NCBI GenBank assembly: GCA_038040385.1
Contig: JBBPII010000016.1
Span: 1-64,000 of the forward strand
Source of the DNA: Gilichinskyi gelida
Lineage (GTDB): Bacteria > Acidobacteriota > Thermoanaerobaculia > Gp7-AA8
Direction: 5' to 3'
Length of the DNA: 64,000 bases
Shown here: positions 55,736 to 63,228 of the stretch, piece by piece
Layout of the letters: each line of letters starts with the position of its first letter
How positions within the stretch are numbered: the stretch's first letter is position 1
Notes under the pieces: generated by a model
The model's input: the letters and a program-made list of their open reading frames with translations, nothing else
What the model was told of the DNA's origin: nothing
The model's database searches: none
Translations under genes and position numbers: made by a program

Positions 55736-56263
55736 ATGTCATTCACGTATGCCGATCTTCTCGAGATGCCGGAGGAGCTTCATTGCGAGATCTTCGACGG
55801 AGAGCTGATCGTCAATGAGTCGCGGACGACCCGTCACCAAGGGATCGTGGGCAGCTTGGCTCTTGCCCTTATGACGTATGAGGATCGCAGCCACCTTGGG
55901 ACGGTCTTCTTCGGTCCACTCGATGTCGTCTTCACGCCGCGCTGGGTGTTAACGCCCGACATTCTGTTCATCCGCGGCGAGCGGAAAGCAATCATCACGG
56001 AGACGAACATCAGCGGCCCGCCAGACCTGACGGTGGAAATCGTTGACGAGTCCACGCGCAGGCGTGACGAGATCATCAAACTCAAGGCATACGAGGAATT
56101 CGGAGTCGGCGAATACTGGATCGTCGACCCGGCCCTCGAATCCGTGAAGATCTTTCGACGTGGCGGGTCGGGCTGTTATGAACGCGCCGTCGAAGGCGCC
56201 AGCCTCACCAGCCCGCTTTTCCCGGGACTGGAGATCGCGCTCGCTGAAGTCTTCGCCGAATAG
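55736..56263 (+). CDS. Uma2-family (DUF820) putative nuclease
   Basis: Encodes 176 residues of the PD-(D/E)xK-like Uma2 family: FTYADLLEMPEELHCEIFDG, LTPDILFI, PPDLTVEIVDESTRRRDEI, GVGEYWIVDP. Members are common and often multicopy in bacteria with plastic genomes; biological role unclear. TAGGCT ends six bases before the ATG but includes the treY stop codon. The 3' end overlaps a convergent gene by 59 bp. Confidence 0.85.
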   Translation: MSFTYADLLEMPEELHCEIFDGELIVNESRTTRHQGIVGSLALALMTYEDRSHLGTVFFGPLDVVFTPRWVLTPDILFIRGERKAIITETNISGPPDLTVEIVDESTRRRDEIIKLKAYEEFGVGEYWIVDPALESVKIFRRGGSGCYERAVEGASLTSPLFPGLEIALAEVFAE

Positions 56264-56708
56264 CGCCGATCGCCGCGACGGCCATGGCCGGCAGCCACAC
56301 CCACCGCACCTCGCTCCAGAGCACTCCGAAATCGATCCCGCCGATGGGCGACACGCGGATCGGGCGCCAGGGGAGGAAGTAGCGATGGTTGCTGAAGGGC
56401 GAGAAGAACGCGATTCCGCGGCCGCCGTCGGTCATCGTGTCGAGGACGCCGTGGGAGACGGCGCAGACGAAGAGAAGCGCGAAGGTGCGGCGGTTGGATC
56501 GCAGCGCGACGGTCGCGATCGCCGCTGCGATGGCGGCGAACAGGATCGAGTGCGTGAAGCCGCGATGGCCGAACGTGGAGCCATACGGAATGCCGAAGCG
56601 GAAAGCGAGGACGTCGATGTCAGGAAGGACTGTGAGCAGCGTGCCGGCGAGCAGGTGTCGCGGCCGCAGCGCGATGGCGACTGCGGGGTGCGTGAAGATG
56701 GTCGGCAT
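56205..56708 (-). CDS. YdjM-like membrane-bound metal-dependent hydrolase
   Basis: Encodes 167 residues with four or so transmembrane helices. Family motifs are MPTIFTHPAVAIAL, VLPDIDVLAFRFG, GHRGFTHSILFA and VSHGVLDTMTDGG, with His/Asp residues that could bind metal. The start overlaps the malQ stop (TGATG), so it is co-translated with malQ. Confidence 0.85.
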   Translation of the reverse strand: MPTIFTHPAVAIALRPRHLLAGTLLTVLPDIDVLAFRFGIPYGSTFGHRGFTHSILFAAIAAAIATVALRSNRRTFALLFVCAVSHGVLDTMTDGGRGIAFFSPFSNHRYFLPWRPIRVSPIGGIDFGVLWSEVRWVWLPAMAVAAIGAIRRRLQRARSPVPGKAGW

Positions 56709-58186
56709 CAACGTTCGGGCGTGGATCTGCCCGTGATCTCCGCCAGGCGCCGGAGGCGCGCGCCGAGCTTGGGCGTCAACGCGCCGGGGAGCAGCCGCCA
56801 GGCCCAGTTCTCTTCGCTGTCGCCGGGACGGTTCATGCGCGCTTCGCTGCCGAGGGCGAGGATGTCCTGCGCGGGGACGACGGCGCGTCCGGCAACCGAG
56901 GCAAACGCGGCGCGGATCAGCGCCCATGGGGCATCGTCCGCGCTACGGATGCCGAGGTACTCCTCGGCGCGCTCGCGCTCCTCGTCTGTGGCGTTCTCGA
57001 ACCAGCCGCGCGCGGTGTCGTTGTCGTGCGTGCCGCTGTAGACCACGGTGTTCGCGTCGTGGCAGTGCGGCAGATGCGGACTGTTGATCTGGCCGAAGGC
57101 GAACTGCAGAACCTTCATACCCGGGACGCCGATGGCCTTGCGGAGCTCGATGACTTCCGGCGTGATGAATCCGAGGTCCTCGGCGATGAGCGGAAGATCG
57201 CCGAGCGCGTTGCGCACCGCGTCGAACAGCGCCTTGCCGGGGCCGGGCTTCCACTGGCCGTGAATGGCGGTCGGCTCGCTCGCCGGGATCTCCCAGTACG
57301 CCGCGAAGCCGCGGAAGTGATCGATGCGCAGGACGTCGGAGAAGCGCAGCGCGGCACGGAAGCGCGACACCCACCAGCGGTAGCGTTGCTCCCGCAGCAG
57401 GTCCCATCGATAGAGCGGATTGCCCCAGCGCTGGCCGGTCTCGCTGAAGTAGTCGGGCGGCACGCCGGCGACGACGGTCGGCTCGCCGCGCTCGTCGAGG
57501 TGGAAGATGGCGCGGTTGGCCCAGACGTCGGCGCTGTCGGCGGCGACGTAGATGGGGACGTCGCCGATGATGGTGATGCCGCGCTTGTAGGCCGCCTCGC
57601 GCACCGCGGCCCACTGCTTGAAGAAGAGCCACTGAACGTACTTATGAAAGCGAATGTCATCCGAGAGCTCGCGTCGCACGGCGGCGATCGCGTCGCGGTC
57701 GCGCGCGGCGAGCGGCGCGGGCCACTCTGTCCATCGCTTACCGTTCTCGCGCTCCTTGATGGAGGCGAAGAGCGCCCAGTCGGGGAGCCATTTGTTGTCG
57801 CGCTCGAACGCGGCGAGCGCCTGGCGATCGTCATCCGTGGCGTTCGTGTCGAAGTGGCGCCAGGAGCGGCGGAGGAGGTCGTTTTTGAAGGCGGTGACGG
57901 CTTCGAAGTCGACGTGATCGTCGGGGAATCGACGGGCTGAAGCCCGTCCTACATTTGGCAGATGCTCGGGGGAGATCAGTAGCGGATTGCCGGCGTAGGA
58001 CGAGAGGCAGCCGTACGGCGAGTTGCCGAAGCCGGGCGGGGTGAGGGGGAGGATCTGCCACATCGTCAGGCCCGCTCCGGTCATCCAGTCGAACAGCGCG
58101 GCGACCTCGTCGCCCATATCGCCGATGCCGTAGCGGCCCGGCAGCGAGGTTGGATGGAGGAGGATTCCGGCGGCGCGATCGGACAT
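56708..58186 (-). CDS. malQ: 4-alpha-glucanotransferase
   Basis: Encodes 492 residues of GH77. Motifs are GILLHPTSLPGRYGIGD, WQILPLTPPGFGNSPY, the nucleophile in VLRIDHFRGFAAYWEIP, acid/base in LIAEDLGFI, and YSGTHDNDTARGW. It transfers maltooligosyl groups between glucans. About ten residues (NVGRASARRF) near position 85 are encoded by an inserted repeat. It follows the GH57 gene by two bases. Confidence 0.93.
   Translation of the reverse strand: MSDRAAGILLHPTSLPGRYGIGDMGDEVAALFDWMTGAGLTMWQILPLTPPGFGNSPYGCLSSYAGNPLLISPEHLPNVGRASARRFPDDHVDFEAVTAFKNDLLRRSWRHFDTNATDDDRQALAAFERDNKWLPDWALFASIKERENGKRWTEWPAPLAARDRDAIAAVRRELSDDIRFHKYVQWLFFKQWAAVREAAYKRGITIIGDVPIYVAADSADVWANRAIFHLDERGEPTVVAGVPPDYFSETGQRWGNPLYRWDLLREQRYRWWVSRFRAALRFSDVLRIDHFRGFAAYWEIPASEPTAIHGQWKPGPGKALFDAVRNALGDLPLIAEDLGFITPEVIELRKAIGVPGMKVLQFAFGQINSPHLPHCHDANTVVYSGTHDNDTARGWFENATDEERERAEEYLGIRSADDAPWALIRAAFASVAGRAVVPAQDILALGSEARMNRPGDSEENWAWRLLPGALTPKLGARLRRLAEITGRSTPER
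57931..57957. repeat. copy of the 'GACGGGCTGAAGCCCGTC' repeat inside malQ
   Basis: Twenty-seven bases are identical to 12639-12665, the left arm of the intergenic repeat at 12.6 kb. Here only half an element is present, inserted in frame in malQ. Confidence 0.85.
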
Positions 58187-58188
58187 GG

Positions 58189-60522
58189 TTATGCGATCGA
58201 CAGCATCTCGCCGAGGGCGTCGAAGTGCTGGAGCCACCGGCTGGCGCTCGAGGAATTACCGGCGGCGATCAGGGGCCGCACTGATTTCTTGAGGTGATAG
58301 TAGGCGTTCTGCGGCTTGCGGAGGTCGATGGGGACGTCGGCCTCGCTCACGAGCGCCACCACCGCCTCCCACCGCTCCAGCCTGTCCAGATCCTCGGACG
58401 CTTTGCAGAAGTCCTCGGCGGCGCGCTCGACGGCACGAGTCAGGGCGATGAGCGTCGTCTCGTCGAGCACGACTCCCTCGTCGCGCGCCTCGCGCAGGAG
58501 CTGCTCCAACTCGCCGAACGACAGCTCATCCGCTTCGGCCAGACGGCGAATCTGCGTGTTCACGTCGAACTCCGCGGCGGTGCGCAGCACCTTCGGCAGC
58601 GGCACGCCGAGGGCGGCGTGGAAGCGCATCAGCGGGTCGTAGCGCTCGTGCAATTGGCGGAACGCGCTCTCCGCTTCGCCGAGGGTGGCGTTGCAGAGCA
58701 GGTTGAGGATGCGGCGCTGCTCGTCGCGGAAGAGGGCACGGATGGAGAGCAGCGGCTCGGCAAAGTACTCGTCGAGAACGCGGATGACCGACGACACGCC
58801 GTTGACGCGCATGTCCTCGCTGAGATCGCGCTTCATGGCCTCGTAGTGCGCGGTGTTCGTCGCCGGGCGGACGCCGCCGGTGAGCTCGGTCTCGCCGAGG
58901 TGGATGACGGTGAACTCGAAAGCGGCTTCCTCGCGGGTGATGCGGGAGGTGACGGTGATCGAGCCGACGGCCATCTTCGAGCGGCCGGCGCGGAAGGTCT
59001 CGAAGTCCTCCTGCCGCACGGCGTAGCAGTAGACGCTGTCTTCGTGCCCGAAGCTGTCGAAGAGCGAGGCGACGGCGTAGTGGGCGGCGACGCGCCGGAG
59101 GTCGATGCGCGTCGCCTTGACCTGGCGCTCGTAGATCTGCCGCGCGTCGCCCTGCTCGGGGCGATTGCTGCGCGCCGCTGCGACGCGATCGAGGAAGTCC
59201 GGCTCCAGGCTGCGGCCGGTGATTTTCTCTGCGAGTTGGATGACGCGCGCGGCGTACTGCAAGACTTGCACGGTCTCGATGCCGGAGACCTCGTTGAAGA
59301 ACCAGCCGCACGAGGTGAACATCAGCATGGCGTTGCGCTGCATCTCCAATAGCTCGAGCGCGGCGTTCTTATCATCGACGAGGGCGTGAGCGGCGAGGAA
59401 TGCGTCGACGTTGTCGTCCGAACGGTCGAGGACGACATTGATGTAGTCGTCGCGCGCGCGCCATGGGTCGCGCAGCACGCGCGCGCCGTCGGTCTCGAAA
59501 ATGACGGCGCACTCGTCGCGCAGCCAGTCGAGCGCCTCGCGCAACGGTTTGCGCCACTGCTGGTTCCAGCCGGTGGGCGCGCCGGCGTTGCAGCCGCAGT
59601 CGCGCTCCCACCGTCCGACGCCGTGAATGCAGCTCCATGACGTCCTCTCGTTGATCTGCACGTCGTCGACCGGCGGGTTGTCGTCGAGGAAGCAGGCGTA
59701 GTTGACGACGCGCGCCAGCTCCTGCTCGGTGATGTAGTCGATGGCGTAGGCGAGCGCCATGTCGCCGAAGCGGTGGTGGTGGCCGTAGGTCTCGCCGTCG
59801 GTGGCGATGTTGACCAGTTGGCCGGACACGCCGAGGAGACGGTGCGCGAGGTGCTCGCCACGGGCCAGGAGGTTCTCGAAGGCGACGGCGCGGGAGATGG
59901 GCCCGTCGTAGAAGAAGATGACGATCGACTTGCCGGACGGCAGCGCGCAGCGATAAGGCATGGTCGGGTCGATGGCGCGCACGGCCTGCGACGGCTCGAG
60001 GATGGTGAAGCGGATCCCTTCCTCGGCGAACGCTTCGAGCGAGTCGATGTCGACGGCGGTCTCCGGAAGCCACATCCCTTCCGGCCTGTGGCCGAAGCGA
60101 TGCTCGAAGTCGCGGATGCCCCATCGCACCTGCGTGCGGCGGTCGCGCGGCGTGGCCAGCGGCATGATCATGTGGTTGTAGGCCTGGGCGATGGCGTTGC
60201 CGTGGCCGGAGCGTTCGCGGCTCACGCGGTCGGCGTGGATGACGGCGTCGTAGGTCTCCGGTGCCCGATCCGCGAGCCAGGAGAGGAGGGTGGGGCCGAA
60301 GTTGAAGCTGAGGGAGGCGTAGTTGTTGACGATCTTGGTGATGCGGTCATGTTCGTCGAGGATGCGCGACGAGGCGTTCTGCGCGTAGCACTCCGCCGTA
60401 ATCCGCTCATTCCAATCGTGATACGGGTGCGCGCTGTCCTGCGTCTCGACCGCTTCCAGCCACGCGTTTTCGCGCGGCGGCTGGTAGAAGTGGCCGTGGA
60501 TGCAAATCGAGCGGACTGGCAT
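58189..60522 (-). CDS. GH57 glycosidase with DUF3536 domain
   Basis: Encodes 777 residues. The GH57-like N-terminal half has CIHGHFYQPPRENAW, FNFGPTLLSWLADRAPETY, GMWLPETAVD and NIATDGETYGHHH, where the last may hold the acid residue. The DUF3536 C-terminal half (about 400-770) is helical. Family members sit next to alpha-glucan enzymes but their reaction is not established to my knowledge. The gene is two bases from malQ, so a glucan-processing role is likely. Confidence 0.85.
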   Translation of the reverse strand: MPVRSICIHGHFYQPPRENAWLEAVETQDSAHPYHDWNERITAECYAQNASSRILDEHDRITKIVNNYASLSFNFGPTLLSWLADRAPETYDAVIHADRVSRERSGHGNAIAQAYNHMIMPLATPRDRRTQVRWGIRDFEHRFGHRPEGMWLPETAVDIDSLEAFAEEGIRFTILEPSQAVRAIDPTMPYRCALPSGKSIVIFFYDGPISRAVAFENLLARGEHLAHRLLGVSGQLVNIATDGETYGHHHRFGDMALAYAIDYITEQELARVVNYACFLDDNPPVDDVQINERTSWSCIHGVGRWERDCGCNAGAPTGWNQQWRKPLREALDWLRDECAVIFETDGARVLRDPWRARDDYINVVLDRSDDNVDAFLAAHALVDDKNAALELLEMQRNAMLMFTSCGWFFNEVSGIETVQVLQYAARVIQLAEKITGRSLEPDFLDRVAAARSNRPEQGDARQIYERQVKATRIDLRRVAAHYAVASLFDSFGHEDSVYCYAVRQEDFETFRAGRSKMAVGSITVTSRITREEAAFEFTVIHLGETELTGGVRPATNTAHYEAMKRDLSEDMRVNGVSSVIRVLDEYFAEPLLSIRALFRDEQRRILNLLCNATLGEAESAFRQLHERYDPLMRFHAALGVPLPKVLRTAAEFDVNTQIRRLAEADELSFGELEQLLREARDEGVVLDETTLIALTRAVERAAEDFCKASEDLDRLERWEAVVALVSEADVPIDLRKPQNAYYHLKKSVRPLIAAGNSSSASRWLQHFDALGEMLSIA

Positions 60523-60539
60523 CGGCGGGCGCGATGGTA

Positions 60540-60953
60540 TCAGCGAAGGTACTTCTCGACATGGGCGGCGAGGACGGCGATATCCAGCGGCTTGCGGAAC
60601 ACTTCGCGGACCACGGCGGGGCAGCGCTTGCGGATGACTTCGTCAGACAACGCGGCGGCCGGTGCGGCGGTGATGACCAGCACGCGCGGCGGCGTTTCGA
60701 GCACTTTGACCGAGGGGTCGGAGGTCAGCGCGCTGAGGGAGTCGAGGAAGTCGACGCCGCTCATCTTCGGCATCATGAGGTCGAGGATGACCACGTCGTA
60801 GCGGGCGGTAGAGATCTGATGGAGCGCTTCGACGCCGTCGCGCGCGCTGTCGACCTCGACCGGCATGCGGGCGGCGAGATGCTCCGCGAGCAGGCGACGG
60901 ACGGCGTCGTCGTCTTCCACGACGAGGATATTGAATCGACGCACTGGTAGCAT
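60540..60953 (-). CDS. single-domain response regulator
   Basis: Encodes about 137 residues of one receiver domain: FNILVVEDDDAVRRLL, phospho-acceptor Asp in VVILDLMMPKMSG, Thr in VLVITAAP, Lys in EVFRKPLD. It has no output domain, so it should act through protein contacts. No histidine kinase is adjacent. An in-frame ATG at 60965 adds four residues; the choice is open. Confidence 0.87.
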   Translation of the reverse strand: MLPVRRFNILVVEDDDAVRRLLAEHLAARMPVEVDSARDGVEALHQISTARYDVVILDLMMPKMSGVDFLDSLSALTSDPSVKVLETPPRVLVITAAPAAALSDEVIRKRCPAVVREVFRKPLDIAVLAAHVEKYLR

Positions 60954-60966
60954 AAAGTCCGCCATA

Positions 60967-61049
60967 CGTAGAGGGGGTCAGAGCTTCACTTTTCACTTTC
61001 GCTACGTGCCGTAGAAAAAGTGAAAAGTGAAGCTCTGACCCCCTCTACG
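60967..61049. repeat. 33-bp perfect inverted repeat
   Basis: Arms 60967-60999 and 61017-61049 are exact reverse complements (AGAGGGGGTCAGAGCTTCAC... and ...GTGAAGCTCTGACCCCCTCT) with a 17-base centre that can pair further (CTACG/CGTAG). It lies between divergent genes. No transposase is linked. The element looks like a non-autonomous palindromic unit. Confidence 0.92.
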
Positions 61050-61060
61050 GGAGGTGGAAT

Positions 61061-61288
61061 TTGGGAGAGAGGAAGACGGAGCGGGTCAACGTTTGGCTGA
61101 CGCCGGAGCAGGTGGCGTGGCTCAAGGCGAAGAAGAACTTGTCGGAGACCGTTCGTGCGATGGTCACTGAGGCGATGAATCTCGATCGCTTGAAGCAGAG
61201 CGTCGCTCGTCGCGGATCCGCACCATCTGCGCCACCACGCTCACCGCAATCTCGTAAGGGTGGTTCGAGCCGAGGTCGAGGCCGATAG
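61061..61288 (+). CDS. small ribbon-helix-helix-like DNA-binding protein
   Basis: Encodes 75 residues. A TTG start is supported by a strong GGGAGGTG Shine-Dalgarno. The first 50 residues (ERVNVWLTPEQVAWLKAKKN, LSETVRAMVTEAMNL) fit a ribbon-helix-helix fold like CopG or antitoxins. The Ser/Arg/Gly-rich tail overlaps xdhC by 125 bp and may not be original. No toxin partner is adjacent. Confidence 0.65.
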   Translation: MGERKTERVNVWLTPEQVAWLKAKKNLSETVRAMVTEAMNLDRLKQSVARRGSAPSAPPRSPQSRKGGSSRGRGR

Positions 61289-61973
61289 GGCAGAAGAAGG
61301 CGCGCTTCGCCTCGTCCGGGAGGCCCGCCTCCGCGACGTCGCGCCGCAGCACGGCCGCCTTCGCCTCGCTGCCGATTACGCCGAGGTAGGGGAAGGTGCG
61401 GGTGCGGAGGATCTCGATGAGGATCGGCTTGTCGGTGGTGTGGCCCATGGTCATCAGCACGACGAAGGCGTCGTCGGGAATCGTCTTCACGACCGACGGC
61501 ATATCGTCGCTGCGCACGCGCGTCAGTTTCGGCGAGTCCGGCAGTTTCTCCAGCCACTCCGCGCGTGGATCGACGCAGGTGACGTGGCAGTCGAGATGAA
61601 CGAGGACATTGACCAGCGCGTTGGCGACATGTCCCGCGCCGAAGACGAACACCCGCCACCGCCCGACGTTGTGCGACTCGAAGTAGAGCTTCACCACGCC
61701 GCCGCACGTCATGCCGACGTCCTTCTGCAGGTTCCACTGCGCGAACTTCGTGGTTTCTCCCTCGCTGCCGGCGAGCATTTGCTGCGCCTCGGCGATGGCT
61801 TTGGTCTCCACTTTGCCGCCGCCGACGGTGCCGAACCGCAACCCCTCTGCGGTGACGATCATCTTCGCGCCGCGGTCCTGCGGAACGCTGCCGACGGTGT
61901 CGACGACGGTGACGGCCACCAGCGGCACCTCGGCTGCCATCAGCTCGCCCAACGCGTCGAAGAAGGTCGGCAA
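61164..61973 (-). CDS. XdhC/CoxI-family protein
   Basis: Encodes 269 residues. The N-terminal XdhC_CoxI part (VTVVDTVGSVPQDRGAKMIV, GTVGGGKVE) and the C-terminal Rossmann part (VFVFGAGHVANAL, TMGHTTDKPIL, GVIGSEAKAAVLRRDV, CPIGLDLGSNHPYEIAVS) are typical. XdhC binds and sulfurates the molybdenum cofactor for xanthine dehydrogenase-type enzymes; no such enzyme is in this window. Confidence 0.9.
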   Translation of the reverse strand: MPTFFDALGELMAAEVPLVAVTVVDTVGSVPQDRGAKMIVTAEGLRFGTVGGGKVETKAIAEAQQMLAGSEGETTKFAQWNLQKDVGMTCGGVVKLYFESHNVGRWRVFVFGAGHVANALVNVLVHLDCHVTCVDPRAEWLEKLPDSPKLTRVRSDDMPSVVKTIPDDAFVVLMTMGHTTDKPILIEILRTRTFPYLGVIGSEAKAAVLRRDVAEAGLPDEAKRAFFCPIGLDLGSNHPYEIAVSVVAQMVRIRDERRSASSDRDSSPQ

Positions 61974-61980
61974 GCGGCCC

Positions 61981-62505
61981 TCACCACCCCATGCGCTCGC
62001 GCAGCGAGGTGATGTGCGCGACGTGATGGCGCCCGTGCCAGGCGTAGAGCGTGAGCATCGTGTCGAGGCTCATGACGCCGCTGTCGGGATGATTGAGCGT
62101 GCGGCGATAGTCGTCCGCGCTCATGGCGCGCAGCAGACGCGTCCAGCGGTCGTGCAGCGACTCGAGCAGCGTCAGCGACGTCTCGATCGGCGTGTCGCGC
62201 GAATCCGACAGCTCCGCCCACTTCGCCTCGTCGTATGGACGGATGGTCGGATGCTCCTCGGTCAGCGCGAGCTTGAAGCGCGTGTATGAGTTGAGGTGGC
62301 TGTCCGGCACGTGGTGGACTACCTGCCGAACCGTCCACCCGCCCTCCCGGTACGGCGTTTCGAGCTGCGAATCGGTGAGGCCGGCGATCGCCTTTCGCAT
62401 GCGCGCCGGCGTCTCGGCGATCTCAGCGATCATGCTCGTCCGTTCATCGGGCGTCAGGGTGTCGCGACGTTCGTACTTGCCGACGGGATAGCGGAGATCG
62501 GTCAC
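61981..62505 (-). CDS. DinB/YfiT-family putative metal-dependent transferase
   Basis: Encodes 174 residues from a GTG. The start DLRYPVGKYERRDTLTPDER and the metal-binding His motifs (VRQVVHHVPDSHLNSY, YAWHGRHHVAHI) fit YfiT/BstA-like proteins of the DinB superfamily. Characterised members use bacillithiol; whether this organism has it is unknown. TAAGAT ends six bases before the GTG. Confidence 0.88.
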   Translation of the reverse strand: MTDLRYPVGKYERRDTLTPDERTSMIAEIAETPARMRKAIAGLTDSQLETPYREGGWTVRQVVHHVPDSHLNSYTRFKLALTEEHPTIRPYDEAKWAELSDSRDTPIETSLTLLESLHDRWTRLLRAMSADDYRRTLNHPDSGVMSLDTMLTLYAWHGRHHVAHITSLRERMGW

Positions 62506-62511
62506 CGGCCG

Positions 62512-62517
62512 ATCTTA
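62512..62517 (-). promoter_or_regulatory. -10 element TAAGAT of the YfiT-like gene
   Basis: TAAGAT (minus strand) ends six bases before the GTG at 62505. Confidence 0.45.
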
Positions 62518-62753
62518 CAACGCGCGCAGCGCGGTCTCGTAGAACTGCCGAACCGCGGCGACGTACTCGACGGCTTCCTGCGTCGCGGACGGCCCGACCT
62601 TCGCCACCAGCTCCGGTCCGGCGTTGTACGCAGCGAGCGTCAGGGTGACGAGGTGTGTGCCGCGAGCGTCGGGATCGGCTTGGCGACGCCGGCAAACGAC
62701 GGAACGACGGCGGCAAAAGCGACGAAGACGAGAGTAGCGATTCGAATACGCAC
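62515..62753 (-). pseudogene. lytic transglycosylase with internal deletion and frameshift
   Basis: From GTG at 62753 a signal peptide reads VRIRIATLVFVAFAAVVPSF and the frame ends soon after. In another frame the sequence continues HLVTLTLAAYNAGPELVAKV to VAAVRQFYETALRAL, which is the C-terminal part of an SLT-type lytic transglycosylase, with the AYNAGP motif. The catalytic Glu region is missing, so only the two ends of the gene remain. Confidence 0.65.
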
Positions 62754-62868
62754 GGGTTCGGCTCCTTTTGGAAGTCACGCCCCGCGCTGCTTCGGCGAGA
62801 TCACGTTCGGCTGCACCGCTATCTGCGCATCAGATCGGTTGCTTTCGTCCTCCCGTCGCCGCTAGCGC

Positions 62869-63228
62869 TCAGTACGCCATGCCCTCATCGTCGAGGCCGA
62901 AGTAATGGCCGAGCTCGTGTACGACCGTGTCGCGGATCTCGTGCAGCGCGTCGGACCGGCTTCGCGCCACGCGCAGGATCGGACCGCGGAAAATGGCGAT
63001 CTGATCCGGAAGGCGCATCGAGTCATAGTGGCGCTCGGTGATCGGGACTCCGCGATAGATGCCAAGGAGCTCGTTGGCGTCCTCATCCATGACGTCGAGG
63101 TCTTCGTCGCTCGGCTCTTCCTCGACCACGATGGCGACGTTATCGAGGAGCGCCGCGAACCGATCCGGCAGCTCGCCGAGTGCCTGCTCGACGAGCTGCT
63201 CGAATTCGCGGCGCGAGATGCGGATCAC
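62869..63228 (-). CDS. minimal zincin-type metallopeptidase family protein
   Basis: Encodes 119 residues from a GTG that overlaps the stop of the upstream barrel gene (GTGA). It has ISRREFEQLVEQALGELPD, YRGVPITERHY, LPDQIAIFRGPIL and the zinc motif VVHELGHYFGLDDEGM (HExxH-like with Leu-Gly). Members of this small family are widespread and poorly characterised. Confidence 0.88.
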   Translation of the reverse strand: MIRISRREFEQLVEQALGELPDRFAALLDNVAIVVEEEPSDEDLDVMDEDANELLGIYRGVPITERHYDSMRLPDQIAIFRGPILRVARSRSDALHEIRDTVVHELGHYFGLDDEGMAY

